Positions 17,852 through 26,877 of a stretch of DNA of 64,000 bases are shown here, one piece after another. Location: positions 1,826,501 to 1,890,500 of the forward strand of contig NZ_JAGE01000001.1 in assembly GCF_000526495.1 (NCBI RefSeq), written 5' to 3'. The stretch is from Ruminiclostridium josui JCM 17888. Its GTDB lineage: Bacteria > Bacillota > Clostridia > Acetivibrionales > DSM-1351. The stretch's first letter is position 1, and each line of letters starts with the position of its first letter. Below the pieces are notes generated by a model that was not told the DNA's origin, searched no databases, and saw only the letters and a list, made by a program, of their open reading frames with translations. Made by a program: the position numbers and the translations under genes.

Positions 17852-18865
17852 ATGAAGAGAAATGTTTCTGCATTAATACTTACGGGCGCTATTGCTTTAT
17901 CAAGTACATTTACTTTTGCCCAGTCAGCCGATAATAAAGATAATAAATTCAATGATATATCAGGACACTGGTGCAATTCAGCGGTTCAAATGCTTATGGA
18001 GAAAAATGTTATGCCATTTACAGGTGAGAAGTTTAGTCCAGCAAAAGCAATAACCAGAGGTGAATTCGTATCCCTGCTGCATGATGCTTTAGGAATACAG
18101 ATAGAATACTTTGCAGCACCTCAGATAAAGGATTATTTTGAAGATGTAGAGCAAAATGCTTCTTACACTTCTGATTTGATTGATCTTGTAACAGCTAATA
18201 TTATAGAAAAGGGAGGGAAATTCAATCCCGATTCTTTCATTTCAAGAGAGGAAATGGTGCATTATATAATGAATGCATACAAGTATCATATGGGTGACAA
18301 ATACGCTCTTATAAATATTAAGCCTCCTTTCTTTAGTGATGACAGCGAAGTAGCACCGGAGTTCGGGGGAGATGTAGGTAGGGCAGCATATTATAAACTC
18401 ATTTCAGGCTCAAAGGGAATGTTCCGCCCAAAAGACAATACAACAAGGGGAGAGGCTGCTTCAGTGGTAAGCAAGCTGGTTAGCCTCCTTGAAAAACAGA
18501 ACCCTGTTGTGACAGTTACACCTGAGGCTGAAATTAAAGATGATTCTATAATTATGAAAGTAACTCTTACAAATAACTCAAAGAAGACAGTCAACTTTAA
18601 TCATTCATCCGGACAAAAATATGATTTTAAACTCTTGGATTCAGACAAAAACATACTTTACACATGGTCTGCCGATAAAATGTTTACAATGGCTTTAACA
18701 TATTCAAAGATAGAAGCAGGTGAATCAGTTGTTTATACTGAAACTCTGAGTGGCGATCAATATAAGGCAATAAAAGATAAAATAGCATATATGAAAGCCT
18801 ATGTCATTGGCACTTCAGATGAATTTACTTTAGATACTCAGGGATACGAGGTTGTACTTAAATAA
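17852..18865 (+). CDS. S-layer-homology protein with BsuPI-like domain
   Basis: ATG 17852 is preferred over 17843, since TAGGAG ends one base before 17843 and is well spaced for 17852. The 337-residue protein has a signal peptide ending near TFTFAQSA. About three SLH repeats follow (about 30-205, for example FNDISGHWCNSAVQMLMEKNV), which bind secondary wall polymers. The C-terminal 110 residues (SIIMKVTLTNNSKKTVNFNHSSGQ, IEAGESVVYTETLSG) resemble the BsuPI proteinase-inhibitor fold. It should be displayed on the cell surface. A terminator follows. Confidence 0.85.
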   Translation: MKRNVSALILTGAIALSSTFTFAQSADNKDNKFNDISGHWCNSAVQMLMEKNVMPFTGEKFSPAKAITRGEFVSLLHDALGIQIEYFAAPQIKDYFEDVEQNASYTSDLIDLVTANIIEKGGKFNPDSFISREEMVHYIMNAYKYHMGDKYALINIKPPFFSDDSEVAPEFGGDVGRAAYYKLISGSKGMFRPKDNTTRGEAASVVSKLVSLLEKQNPVVTVTPEAEIKDDSIIMKVTLTNNSKKTVNFNHSSGQKYDFKLLDSDKNILYTWSADKMFTMALTYSKIEAGESVVYTETLSGDQYKAIKDKIAYMKAYVIGTSDEFTLDTQGYEVVLK

Positions 18866-18893
18866 TACATGAAAATTTAATTGGTAAATTATT

Positions 18894-18921
18894 AAGGGGG
18901 ACGTAAAATGTCTCCCTTTTT
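18894..18921 (+). terminator. Terminator after the SLH protein gene
   Basis: AAGGGGGAC pairs with GTCTCCCTT (one G-U) around a seven-base loop and is followed by T residues. Confidence 0.85.
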
Positions 18922-19029
18922 CATATACTAAATTAAACATATAAGAAAAAAATTGAAAAGCAAATAAGATAATAGTAATATTATAGTGAATCTATAATAT
19001 TACATATATGAATCAATAGGAGGAACCAA

Positions 19030-20046
19030 GTGGAAAATAACATTGATGAACAGTTTTCTTCAATTACAGCTGACGAAAGCAAAAAAAGACTGCCGGGGCC
19101 TGTAGCTTCTGGAATCCTTTTTTCTATAGTAACCATTTTACTCACTTTTGGAGGGTCTATCCTGACTTTTAAAAATGGTTTTCTAAATAGTGGATTAGGG
19201 GAACTAATTTTTATTCTACTGCCGGTAATAATCTTTTTTGCCATAGGAAGATATGATATAAAAAGTACGTTAAATTTAAGAGGGACCAGACCCATAAATT
19301 ATTTGCTTGTGGTTTTCTTAACATTGTTTGGAATGCCTGTAGTAGGAGCTCTCAATGCAATAACCTTTGCATTAATAAGAGAAATGTTTGGGAAAAATTT
19401 GCCTATACCAAAGGTAATTGTCAATGATGTACCTACTCTTTTTATAGCTTTACTGGTTATAGGGGTTTCCGCTGCAGTTTGCGAAGAGGTTATGTTTCGT
19501 GGACTTATACAGAATGGTTACCGTAAATATGGAGTGGCCGTTTCTATTGGAGTAACATCTGTATTATTTGGTCTTCTGCACCGTGATATTCAAAAGACTG
19601 TAAGTACTATCCTACTTGGTGCATTAATAGGTTTTATTGTATATAGAACAGGAAGTATATTTACAGGAATGATTGCCCATTTTACAAATAATGCTTCGGC
19701 GGTACTATTATCTTTTATGGCATCCAAAATGTCGTGGTACTTGAATGAAGAAGGTATACAGCAATCACAAAATTTTGATTTTTCGAATTTGCCTACGGCT
19801 TCCATTATAATCGCCTTATTGTTCTATGCCATAATTTATATGGGCTTAGTTTCAGGTTTTGTAGCTTTGCTGTACGCATTTTATAGAAGTACAAAGAAGG
19901 ATGTAAAAGCAATGGAGGAGGAAGCAGGTAGACGCGAATTTAAACATGAAAAAATCGGTTTATCAGCGGTTTTAAGTATGCTGCCGGGACTTGTAATTAT
20001 TTTATTTACATTCTTGTATCAGATAATGAAATTAAAATGGGGCTAA
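19030..20046 (+). CDS. CPBP-family intramembrane metalloprotease
   Basis: The start is GTG with AGGAGG six bases upstream. The 338-residue protein has about eight hydrophobic segments. It carries the CPBP (Abi/CAAX protease) motifs: VCEEVMFRGLIQ (EExxxR, about 155-166), FGLLHRD (about 180-186) and AHFTNNASA (about 217-225). The glutamates and histidines should bind a metal within the membrane. Relatives process CAAX-like proteins, mature bacteriocins or give immunity to them; here no peptide gene is seen nearby, so the substrate is unknown. It is monocistronic and convergent with the primosome genes. Confidence 0.88.
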   Translation: MENNIDEQFSSITADESKKRLPGPVASGILFSIVTILLTFGGSILTFKNGFLNSGLGELIFILLPVIIFFAIGRYDIKSTLNLRGTRPINYLLVVFLTLFGMPVVGALNAITFALIREMFGKNLPIPKVIVNDVPTLFIALLVIGVSAAVCEEVMFRGLIQNGYRKYGVAVSIGVTSVLFGLLHRDIQKTVSTILLGALIGFIVYRTGSIFTGMIAHFTNNASAVLLSFMASKMSWYLNEEGIQQSQNFDFSNLPTASIIIALLFYAIIYMGLVSGFVALLYAFYRSTKKDVKAMEEEAGRREFKHEKIGLSAVLSMLPGLVIILFTFLYQIMKLKWG

Positions 20047-20050
20047 ATCA

Positions 20051-20077
20051 AAAAAATGGGCTTTAGCCCATTTTTTT
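20051..20077. terminator. Bidirectional terminator between CPBP protease and dnaI/dnaC-like gene
   Basis: A-run plus TGGGC, small loop, GCCCA plus T-run; it works on both strands. Its right arm overlaps the stop codon of the minus-strand gene at 20076. Confidence 0.85.
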
Positions 20078-21089
20078 ATTTAAGAAGTCTTATATCATTA
20101 CCTGCTAGAACCAACCTGTCAAAATAGCCTACAATCCTTGATGTAATACGTTCTGTATATAACTCAAAGAGTTTTTTAGGACCTATATTCGTAGAAATAA
20201 TAGTTTTACATGTACGACTTGTGTTTTGAGATTGTCTGCTGTTAAGTATATTTAATAACTCTGCATATCTCGCATCACTTAATGGTTCAGTACCAAGATC
20301 ATCTATTATCAGCAGTTCTACCGAAAAAATACTCTGATATTTATCATCGGCGTATTCGTCTTCTTTGTAGTTTCTCATTTTATGTTCTGTGATAATATCA
20401 AACAGAGCAGGAGCTGTGAGGTACAGCACAGTTCTACCCTGATTTATGAGTTCTCTTGCAATACAGAATGATAAAAATGTTTTTCCCACTCCGGTTCTCC
20501 CGTTGAAAAAAATGTTTTTTTGGTTTGGATCATCTATATTTTTAATGAACTCAATACAACTTTTCTTTATATTGATTATATTTTCCCTTGGAGATATCCC
20601 GATACCATACTTAGCTTCATTTATTTCGTCAGGGTAAAGCATTTCATTAAAGTTATCAAAACATTCATTGCCATTAACATTTATATTTGACTGGGCAAAT
20701 AAATGGGTTATAATTTGCTGTTTGTAACAGGAACACCGCTGTGAACCTGTAGTATCAGTTATATATCCCGTATCCTTGCACTTTTCACACTGGTATGGTG
20801 TGAAAAGGTAGTTAGAGCTTATATTGTGTTCAGCCAGCAATTTATTTTTTGATGACGTAAGCTCCTCTATTTTCTCAGTAAGTTCATTTAAAATAGCTGA
20901 CTTGTCCCCGATTGATGATAATATAAGCCTATTGTATTTAATTCCCAGACTATTAATCATGCTTTCAATTTCACGAAGCTGGGGGATTTTTTCATATAGC
21001 TGTTGTTTTCTTTGTTCCACAATATCTGCGGCAAGTTTTTGTCGTCTTTCGTACTCTCTCGCAATAATATTATGTATATCCCTATTCAT
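20076..21089 (-). CDS. Primosomal helicase-loader ATPase, DnaI/DnaC-like
   Basis: The 337-residue protein has an N-terminal helical region. A cysteine cluster CEKCKDTGYITDTTGSQRCSC (about 114-134) probably binds zinc, as in DnaI. The AAA+ domain has Walker A GRTGVGKTFLS, Walker B LLIIDDLGTEP and a sensor segment ISTNIGPK. It should load the replicative helicase DnaB (encoded here at 52.8 kb) in concert with a DnaD-type protein. The dnaD-like gene lies 28 bases upstream, so the two form an operon. AGAGGT precedes the ATG. Confidence 0.9.
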   Translation of the reverse strand: MNRDIHNIIAREYERRQKLAADIVEQRKQQLYEKIPQLREIESMINSLGIKYNRLILSSIGDKSAILNELTEKIEELTSSKNKLLAEHNISSNYLFTPYQCEKCKDTGYITDTTGSQRCSCYKQQIITHLFAQSNINVNGNECFDNFNEMLYPDEINEAKYGIGISPRENIINIKKSCIEFIKNIDDPNQKNIFFNGRTGVGKTFLSFCIARELINQGRTVLYLTAPALFDIITEHKMRNYKEDEYADDKYQSIFSVELLIIDDLGTEPLSDARYAELLNILNSRQSQNTSRTCKTIISTNIGPKKLFELYTERITSRIVGYFDRLVLAGNDIRLLK

Positions 21090-21117
21090 AAACTACCTCT
21101 TTCATCCTTTTATATGG

Positions 21118-22107
21118 TTACCTATTTGAGGTGTTTGTAAAAAAGTTTTCAAAATATTCATCGTCATACTCTCTTTGCTCAAAGTTATCTCTTTGAGACT
21201 GTTTAGGCTTAGCCTTTTGTGTACCATGGCTGGCTTGTGGCTGGGACTTGATACTGTTTTCATATCCAAGTATTTCTTCAGCAGTTACCAGTCCTAGATC
21301 ATGCCAGCGGGTTAATACATTGTTAAGAAACTTAAAGTCAGGATTTGTCTTTCCTACAGTTTTTTTCAAGGCAAGTTCAATAACATCAAACCCGTACTTG
21401 TAATCAATAACCCATTTTTCTACATACTCACTTTCGTATTCTGTCAGGGCCCTTCTAAGACGAAGCTTCTTGATAATGGTACCTTTTATGCCACGAACTT
21501 GTGCCATGTCCTCGAAGTACTTTTCAAGGTCAAAAAAGTTTTGAATACCCCTTCTGTGCCAGTTTGTTGCAACTGCCTCTATATAACTTTTGTGGAAAGT
21601 GTTATTGTCATGACAGTACTTAAAAAGGGTGTACATGACATCCTCATCAAACTTGTATATAGTAAACCAGTTATCTATAGTCAGATACCAGCTTGGGGCC
21701 ATAAGACCCTGAAAGAACTTTGAATTAATTGCAGCAAGTGTATTGTTTCTGCTTTTGTTCTTCTCAAAGTTCTCATTTGCCTGCTCAGGAGATGATATGG
21801 ACTTTAACCGATACATTCTCTTTATTTCAGCTTCTTTTAAGTCATTTAGCTGTATTTTGTCTTCTACCCAGTTGATAACTTCCAGATTATCAAGGCTGGT
21901 CAGGGCAGACTTAACCTCATCCAGAGACAGATTAAGAGTCTTTGCAAGTTCGTCTGTGGTTACCTTCTTATTATGTTTGCAAAGGAACAGCATATATATA
22001 TATACCTTTACACATGTGCTGTCCATAGAAGGCACATACTGGCTGATAAAAATATCTGACACCAGTGTGTCAGAGTAAAGTAATGACTTGAAATCCTCAA
22101 AATACAT
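21118..22107 (-). CDS. DnaD/DnaB-domain primosomal protein
   Basis: The 329-residue protein has an N-terminal winged helix-like region (about 30-90, VTTDELAKTLNLSLDEVKSALTSLDNLEVINW). Two DnaD/DnaB_2 domains follow (about 145-215 and 215-290), the second with LRRALTEYESEYVEKWVIDYKYGFDVIELALKKTVGKTNPDFKFLNNVLTRW-type helices shared by DnaD proteins. The C-terminal tail is polar and Gln-rich. DnaD-type proteins remodel DNA and help helicase loading at origin and restart sites. It is first in an operon with the DnaI/DnaC-like loader. Confidence 0.87.
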   Translation of the reverse strand: MYFEDFKSLLYSDTLVSDIFISQYVPSMDSTCVKVYIYMLFLCKHNKKVTTDELAKTLNLSLDEVKSALTSLDNLEVINWVEDKIQLNDLKEAEIKRMYRLKSISSPEQANENFEKNKSRNNTLAAINSKFFQGLMAPSWYLTIDNWFTIYKFDEDVMYTLFKYCHDNNTFHKSYIEAVATNWHRRGIQNFFDLEKYFEDMAQVRGIKGTIIKKLRLRRALTEYESEYVEKWVIDYKYGFDVIELALKKTVGKTNPDFKFLNNVLTRWHDLGLVTAEEILGYENSIKSQPQASHGTQKAKPKQSQRDNFEQREYDDEYFENFFTNTSNR

Positions 22108-22368
22108 TTTGACTCCCGTAAACTTTATTATATTATAATTTTATACTAATAATATTAATATAATTATAGCATATAAAAGACTAATAATTTATTAGTAATA
22201 ATTATATAATATAAAACAATTGGGAAATAAAATTTATTACTATTGGTTAAACGCTTAAAAGTGACAGATGCTTATATTAAAATTTCACTTTTAGTATAAA
22301 TCCTTATTGAATTTCATTAAAAATTCACAAAATTTGAAATTAATACAAAAATAAATTTCAAAAAGTAT
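22108..22368. other. AT-rich divergent spacer, upstream part
   Basis: This stretch separates the dnaD-like gene (minus) from the ammonium transporter (plus). It is very AT-rich. An inverted repeat AAAAGTGA...TTCACTTTT lies at about 22257-22292 and could be a protein site or a weak hairpin. No gene is supported. Confidence 0.4.
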
Positions 22369-22398
22369 TGACTTACAGGTTGTTTTAGTGGTAACATA
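22369..22398 (+). promoter_or_regulatory. Candidate sigma-A promoter of the amt-PII gene
   Basis: TTGACT (22369-22374) and TAACAT (22393-22398) are separated by 18 bases. Transcription from here would give a leader of about 208 bases before the transporter ATG. Confidence 0.55.
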
Positions 22399-22414
22399 CT
22401 AATTAATAAAAGCA

Positions 22415-22448
22415 AAGGCGCTGCAGATATGTTTCTGTAGTGCCTTTA
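22415..22448 (+). promoter_or_regulatory. Terminator-like hairpin in the amt leader
   Basis: A 14-base-pair stem (AAAGGCGCTGCAGA with TCTGTAGTGCCTTT, two G-U pairs) closes a six-base loop TATGTT and is followed by ATTTTATTTT. It begins about ten bases after the predicted transcription start, so it may be an attenuator of the transporter gene. It could alternatively end a short leader RNA. Confidence 0.6.
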
Positions 22449-22612
22449 TTTTATTTTCAAATTTTAAAAATGAATAGTAGCCATTGTATGGACTGATAAA
22501 TTTATATTTATTTTGTACATATAGGTGTGCTATCCACGATGACGTGTTTTTGCAAATTTAATTTGTAATAATGCGTTTTTTTATTTTCAAATTAAGATAA
22601 GGAGTTGATTTA

Positions 22613-24289
22613 ATGTTTAATTCAGTTGATGTAATTTGGACTTTGATAGCAGCAGCCCTTGTGTTTTTTATGCAGGCGGGATTTGCAATGGTAGAAACAG
22701 GGTTTACACGAGCAAAAAATGCAGGAAATATAATTATGAAAAATCTTATGGATTTTGCATTGGGTTCATTAGTTTTTTGGTTTATAGGTTTTGGTATTAT
22801 GTTTGGAACTAGTAAGTTTGGAATTATTGGATTACCAAGTTTTTTTGCCACTGGGGATGGAGTTAATGAAGCATTACCGGGTTCAGTCTTTCTTATATTT
22901 CAGACTGTGTTTTGCGCAACCGCGGCAACAATTGTTTCAGGTGCTATGGCTGAACGAACAAAGTTTATATCATACTGTATCTACAGTGTAATAATAAGTG
23001 TGTTTGTTTATCCTGTATCAGGTCATTGGATATGGGGCGGCGGTTGGTTGTCAGAATTGGGTTTCCATGATTTTGCAGGGTCTACAGCAGTTCACATGGT
23101 AGGTGGACTTGCCGCTTTGATTGGTGCTAAAATTCTTGGACCTCGTATAGGAAAGTATGACAAAAACGGAAAACCAAAGGCTATACCGGGACATAGCCTT
23201 ACATTGGGTGCTCTTGGTGTATTTATACTATGGTTTGGATGGTTTGGATTCAACCCAGGTTCAACAGTTTCAGCTACTGGGGATGGTACTCTAACATCTA
23301 TGGGAAATATATTTATTACTACAAACTTGGCAGCGGCTTCAGCTGCAACAGTTGCAATGATAATTACATGGCTCAGATATAAAAAACCTGATGTGTCCAT
23401 GACTTTGAATGCTGCATTAGGTGGTCTTGTAGCAATAACTGCAGGCTGTGATGCAGTAAGTGCCAAGGGAGCTGTTGTAATTGGTATTATAGCAGCATTT
23501 GTACTTGTATTTGGAATAGAGTTTATTGACAAAGTAGCTAAAATTGATGACCCAGTTGGAGCAATAGGTGTACACGGGTTATGCGGTGCAACAGGAACTC
23601 TTTTGGTTGGTATATTTGCTACAGATGGAGGACTTTTGTATGGAGGCGGATTTAATTATTTAGGAATACAGTTACTTGGGGTAGTATCAGTTGCAGCATG
23701 GGTTACTGTAACTATGGTTATATTCTTTACAATAATCAATAAGACTGTAGGGCTTAGGGTATCCCGTGAAGAGGAAATCGCAGGTCTTGATATTGAAGAA
23801 CATGGACTTGTTAGTTCATATGCAGATTTTATGCCAATACTAAGTATTTCAGAAAATACCGATGAAGCAGCAGTAACCATTGATAAAGCAGTACCGGTTA
23901 TTCATAAGAAATCAGATTCACCAGTAGGCTCTGATGTAAAAATCACTAAAATAGAAATTGTGACTAAGCAAACTAAGTTTGAAGCTTTAAAAGAAGCTAT
24001 GAATAGTATTGGAGTAACAGGAATGACAGTATCAAATGTTTTAGGATGCGGTATGCAAAAGGGAGGTACCGAATACTACCGTGGAGTCGAAATGGAAATA
24101 AAACTTCTGCCAAAAATAAGAGTAGAAATTGTTGTATGCAAAATTCCTGTTTTAACTGTAATAAATACAGCAAAAAAAGTACTTTATACAGGTAATATAG
24201 GTGATGGAAAAATATTTGTTTACGATGTGGAGAATGTGTTAAAAGTACGTACGGGTGAAGAAGGATATGATGCATTACAAGATGATTAA
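22613..24289 (+). CDS. amtB: Ammonium transporter fused to a C-terminal PII (GlnK-like) domain
   Basis: The 558-residue protein has an Amt/Mep/Rh transporter domain (about 1-405, eleven membrane helices). It shows motifs such as GFAMVETGFTRAKNAGN, GHWIWGGGWL, AGSTAVHMVGG and GAIGVHGLCGATGT, which include the paired pore histidines. A linker (about 405-440) leads to a complete PII domain (442-558) with T-loop GGTEYYRGVEMEIKLLPK and nucleotide-binding TGNIGDGKIFV. PII proteins plug Amt channels when 2-oxoglutarate is low. Here the T-loop tyrosine that is uridylylated in E. coli is Met, so control must be by ligands alone. No separate glnK is seen. Confidence 0.93.
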   Translation: MFNSVDVIWTLIAAALVFFMQAGFAMVETGFTRAKNAGNIIMKNLMDFALGSLVFWFIGFGIMFGTSKFGIIGLPSFFATGDGVNEALPGSVFLIFQTVFCATAATIVSGAMAERTKFISYCIYSVIISVFVYPVSGHWIWGGGWLSELGFHDFAGSTAVHMVGGLAALIGAKILGPRIGKYDKNGKPKAIPGHSLTLGALGVFILWFGWFGFNPGSTVSATGDGTLTSMGNIFITTNLAAASAATVAMIITWLRYKKPDVSMTLNAALGGLVAITAGCDAVSAKGAVVIGIIAAFVLVFGIEFIDKVAKIDDPVGAIGVHGLCGATGTLLVGIFATDGGLLYGGGFNYLGIQLLGVVSVAAWVTVTMVIFFTIINKTVGLRVSREEEIAGLDIEEHGLVSSYADFMPILSISENTDEAAVTIDKAVPVIHKKSDSPVGSDVKITKIEIVTKQTKFEALKEAMNSIGVTGMTVSNVLGCGMQKGGTEYYRGVEMEIKLLPKIRVEIVVCKIPVLTVINTAKKVLYTGNIGDGKIFVYDVENVLKVRTGEEGYDALQDD

Positions 24290-24322
24290 TTATTTTAGAT
24301 AAGTGTAGTTTCCCCATATTTT

Positions 24323-24374
24323 CAAGCCAAACCTTTTAAGATTTAGTTTTTTAATGGGTTTGGCTTGTTTTTTG
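24323..24374 (+). terminator. Terminator after amt-PII
   Basis: CAAGCCAAACC and GGTTTGGCTTG form an 11-base-pair perfect stem with a 23-base loop, followed by seven T. Confidence 0.85.
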
Positions 24375-24495
24375 ATGATTTTTTATAAAATGTTAATGTT
24401 TAACAGTACACACTATGGGTATAATAAAAGTATCGTAATTAGACTAAATGTACGAAATAATATGATTGCATTATGGTATTAATAGGAGGATTACT

Positions 24496-25011
24496 ATGAT
24501 TAGTGAAAAAATGAATGATTTATTAAACAGACAGGTTCAGAAGGAATTTTACTCTGCTTACTTATATCTTGGGTTTGAAGCATATTTTCAACACCAGAAT
24601 CTTGACGGATTTGCAAATTTCTTTCATGTACAGGTTCAGGAAGAACGAGATCATGCAATGAAGTTTTTCAATTACATTACTCAAGCTGGTGGAAAGGTAA
24701 AACTATATCAGGTTGATGAGCCAGAAGATAAATTCAATACTCCCGAGGAGATATTTGCTTATACATTGAAACATGAACAAGAGGTCACAAAATCCATATA
24801 TAATTTGGTGGATAACGCACTTGCAGAAAAGGATCACGGAACCAACTCTTTTCTCCAATGGTTTGTAACTGAGCAGGTTGAAGAGGAAGCAACGGTTGAC
24901 AAGGTGCTGAAAAAACTTCAGTTAATAAAAAATGACCCTCATGCTTTGCTTATGCTGGATGCGGAACTTGCTACTAGAGTATACACAGCTCCTGCAGCAG
25001 AAACAGTTTGA
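24496..25011 (+). CDS. ftnA: Non-heme ferritin
   Basis: ATG 24496 is chosen, with TAGGAGG seven bases upstream and the family start MISEKMNDLLNRQVQKEFYSAYLYLGFEAYF. The 171-residue protein keeps the ferroxidase residues: Glu in QKEFYSAYLY, Glu and His in EERDHAMKF, and EQVEEEATVDKVL. It oxidises and stores iron as a 24-subunit cage in the cytoplasm. It is monocistronic; a TATAAT-like box lies about 75 bases upstream, but no clear Fur or PerR site was seen beside it. A bidirectional terminator follows. Confidence 0.95.
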   Translation: MISEKMNDLLNRQVQKEFYSAYLYLGFEAYFQHQNLDGFANFFHVQVQEERDHAMKFFNYITQAGGKVKLYQVDEPEDKFNTPEEIFAYTLKHEQEVTKSIYNLVDNALAEKDHGTNSFLQWFVTEQVEEEATVDKVLKKLQLIKNDPHALLMLDAELATRVYTAPAAETV

Positions 25012-25030
25012 TAATTTTTTTTATATAATA

Positions 25031-25068
25031 AAAAACCCGCCGGTTCATTGTGAACCTTGCGGGTTTTT
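25031..25068. terminator. Bidirectional terminator between ferritin and oppA
   Basis: AAAAACCCGC-CGGTTCA pairs with TGAACC-TT-GCGGGTTTTT; the stem has A- and T-runs on both sides, serving both converging genes. Confidence 0.9.
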
Positions 25069-25083
25069 CACTACCTAAGTTTC

Positions 25084-26700
25084 TTATTTGAATGATGCCC
25101 AGTTTAAATATACAAATCCGAGCTTTGTTACTACATAACCTTGCAAGTTCTTATCTACAATGATTGGATCAGTATAGAAGAATAGTGGTACAACGCCTGT
25201 CTCATCCATGAGGAACTTTTCTGCGTCATGGTACAATTGTACACGTTTTGCAGAGTCAGTTTCTTTTTTTGCATCAGCGATTGCTTTATCGTATGCAGCA
25301 TTCTTATATTTTGAGTTATTCTGAGGGTTATTTGAAGTTAGCAAATCCATGAATGTTGAAGGATCCATGTAGTCTCCAACCCAACCGTCACGAGCGATAT
25401 CAAATAAACCATTCTTTCTGGACTCTTGGAATACATTCCATTCCTGAGCCTGAATTTCAACTTCGATTCCCAGATTTGTCTTCAACTGCTGTTGAATTGC
25501 TTCAGCAACTGCTTCATGTCCGGAACCTGTATTTAAACCAAAGGTTACTTTAGGGAAACCTTTGCCATCAGGATATCCTGCTTCAGCTAAAAGTTTCTTT
25601 GCTTCAGCAACATTCTTCTCATAATCTTCAGGTTTAACTGAGTAGAAATCTCCGCCTTTTGTACGGAAATCAGGGTCTTGGCTTACATCAGCTATACCGT
25701 AAGGTATAAAGCCTGATGCAGGAGTTTCACCTGCTTTTCTAACCTTCTCAGTAATATAGTTACGGTCAATTGCAAGAGATACTGCTTTTCTTACCTTTGG
25801 GTTATCAAATGGTGCTTTGGTATTAAGCAAATCCAAGTAGTAAGTTCCAAGCTGTGGGAAAAGATGAAGATTTCCGGCTTCTTTCTCCGCAGGAATTTCA
25901 TCGTGTGGTATATTTCTTGCAAAAGATAATTGTTTGTTTTTGAAAGCACCAAGAATAGCATTTGGATCATTCATCAACAACCATTCAATCTTTGGTGCAA
26001 CGATATTGTTTTTATCCCAGTAGTTGTCATTCTTTTCAAATACCAACTTTGATGAGTGTTTCCACTCTTTCAAAACATATGGACCGTTTCCAATGTAAGT
26101 TTTTGGATCAAGAGTCCATTTGTCAGGATTTTTTGATACAATATCTTCTCTTAATGGAACAAGAGTTGGGAAAGCTACGATTTCAGTAAAGAATGGGCAA
26201 ACATTTTCCAGAGTTACTTCAAGTGTAGTATCATCAATAGCTTTAACTCCTAATGTATTTATGTCAGCACCATTAGTATTAATAGCTTCGCCATTCTTAA
26301 CAAAATACAGATAATAAGCATAGTCAGAAGCTGTTTTTGGGTCAACTGCTCTCTTCCATGAATAAACAAAATCATTTGCAGTTACAGCTTTACCGTCAGA
26401 CCATTTTGCATCCTTACGGATATGGAATGTATAAACTTTGTTATCTGCACTTATATCCCATTTTTCAGCAGTTCCGGGAACAATTTTACCCTCTTTGTCA
26501 TAAGTAGTTAAACCTTCAAAAGCACAGTTAATATAAGTACCACCATCTAGAGACTTATTAAGAGAAGGATCTATAGATGCTGGCTCTGATGCAATACTTG
26601 CACTAATGCCTTTAGTACCGCTAGAAGTAGAGCTTCCACAACCGGCAAATACAGTTAGTATAGCCGCCAGTGAAAGTACAATAGCTAATATTCTTTTCAT
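25084..26700 (-). CDS. oppA: Oligopeptide ABC transporter substrate-binding lipoprotein
   Basis: ATG 26700 is preferred over 26709: the AGGGGG sequence lies one base from the first ATG and about ten from this one. The 538-residue protein has a lipobox (ILTVFAGC) and the SBP family 5 fold, with ISASIASEPASIDPSLNKS, GTAEKWDISADNKVYTFHIRKDAKWSDGK and KVRKAVSLAIDRNYI. It should capture peptides outside the membrane for the OppBCDF transporter encoded upstream. A 177-base gap separates it from oppF, so it may also have its own promoter for higher expression. The terminator at 25031 follows. Confidence 0.93.
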   Translation of the reverse strand: MKRILAIVLSLAAILTVFAGCGSSTSSGTKGISASIASEPASIDPSLNKSLDGGTYINCAFEGLTTYDKEGKIVPGTAEKWDISADNKVYTFHIRKDAKWSDGKAVTANDFVYSWKRAVDPKTASDYAYYLYFVKNGEAINTNGADINTLGVKAIDDTTLEVTLENVCPFFTEIVAFPTLVPLREDIVSKNPDKWTLDPKTYIGNGPYVLKEWKHSSKLVFEKNDNYWDKNNIVAPKIEWLLMNDPNAILGAFKNKQLSFARNIPHDEIPAEKEAGNLHLFPQLGTYYLDLLNTKAPFDNPKVRKAVSLAIDRNYITEKVRKAGETPASGFIPYGIADVSQDPDFRTKGGDFYSVKPEDYEKNVAEAKKLLAEAGYPDGKGFPKVTFGLNTGSGHEAVAEAIQQQLKTNLGIEVEIQAQEWNVFQESRKNGLFDIARDGWVGDYMDPSTFMDLLTSNNPQNNSKYKNAAYDKAIADAKKETDSAKRVQLYHDAEKFLMDETGVVPLFFYTDPIIVDKNLQGYVVTKLGFVYLNWASFK

Positions 26701-26877
26701 TTTTGTCATACCCCCTATTATTTTATTTAGTTAAAAATCCATTTTTGCAACATGTATATTTTCTCGTAAATAAAAAGATTTTATACAGAACTTTTTCTTT
26801 TGCTCCAAATGTCGACCTCACCGAAGCATACGAGTTTTTATATATTACTTTCTTGCAATATGGAAAAATTTAATCAA

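Noticed and set aside
22415-22448. ANTAR-type antitermination target in the amt leader
   Set aside because: The loop TATGTT has G at position 4 but lacks the A at position 1, and there is no second hairpin upstream as the known two-hairpin motif requires.
22535-22560. Sigma-54 promoter upstream of amt
   Set aside because: GACGTGTTTTTGCA resembles the -12 element, but the GG of the -24 element is missing at the required spacing.
23092-23532. 146-codon antisense frame inside the ammonium transporter
   Set aside because: The opposite strand encodes conserved Amt helices; the antisense product is low-complexity Pro/Ala-rich sequence as expected of a shadow.
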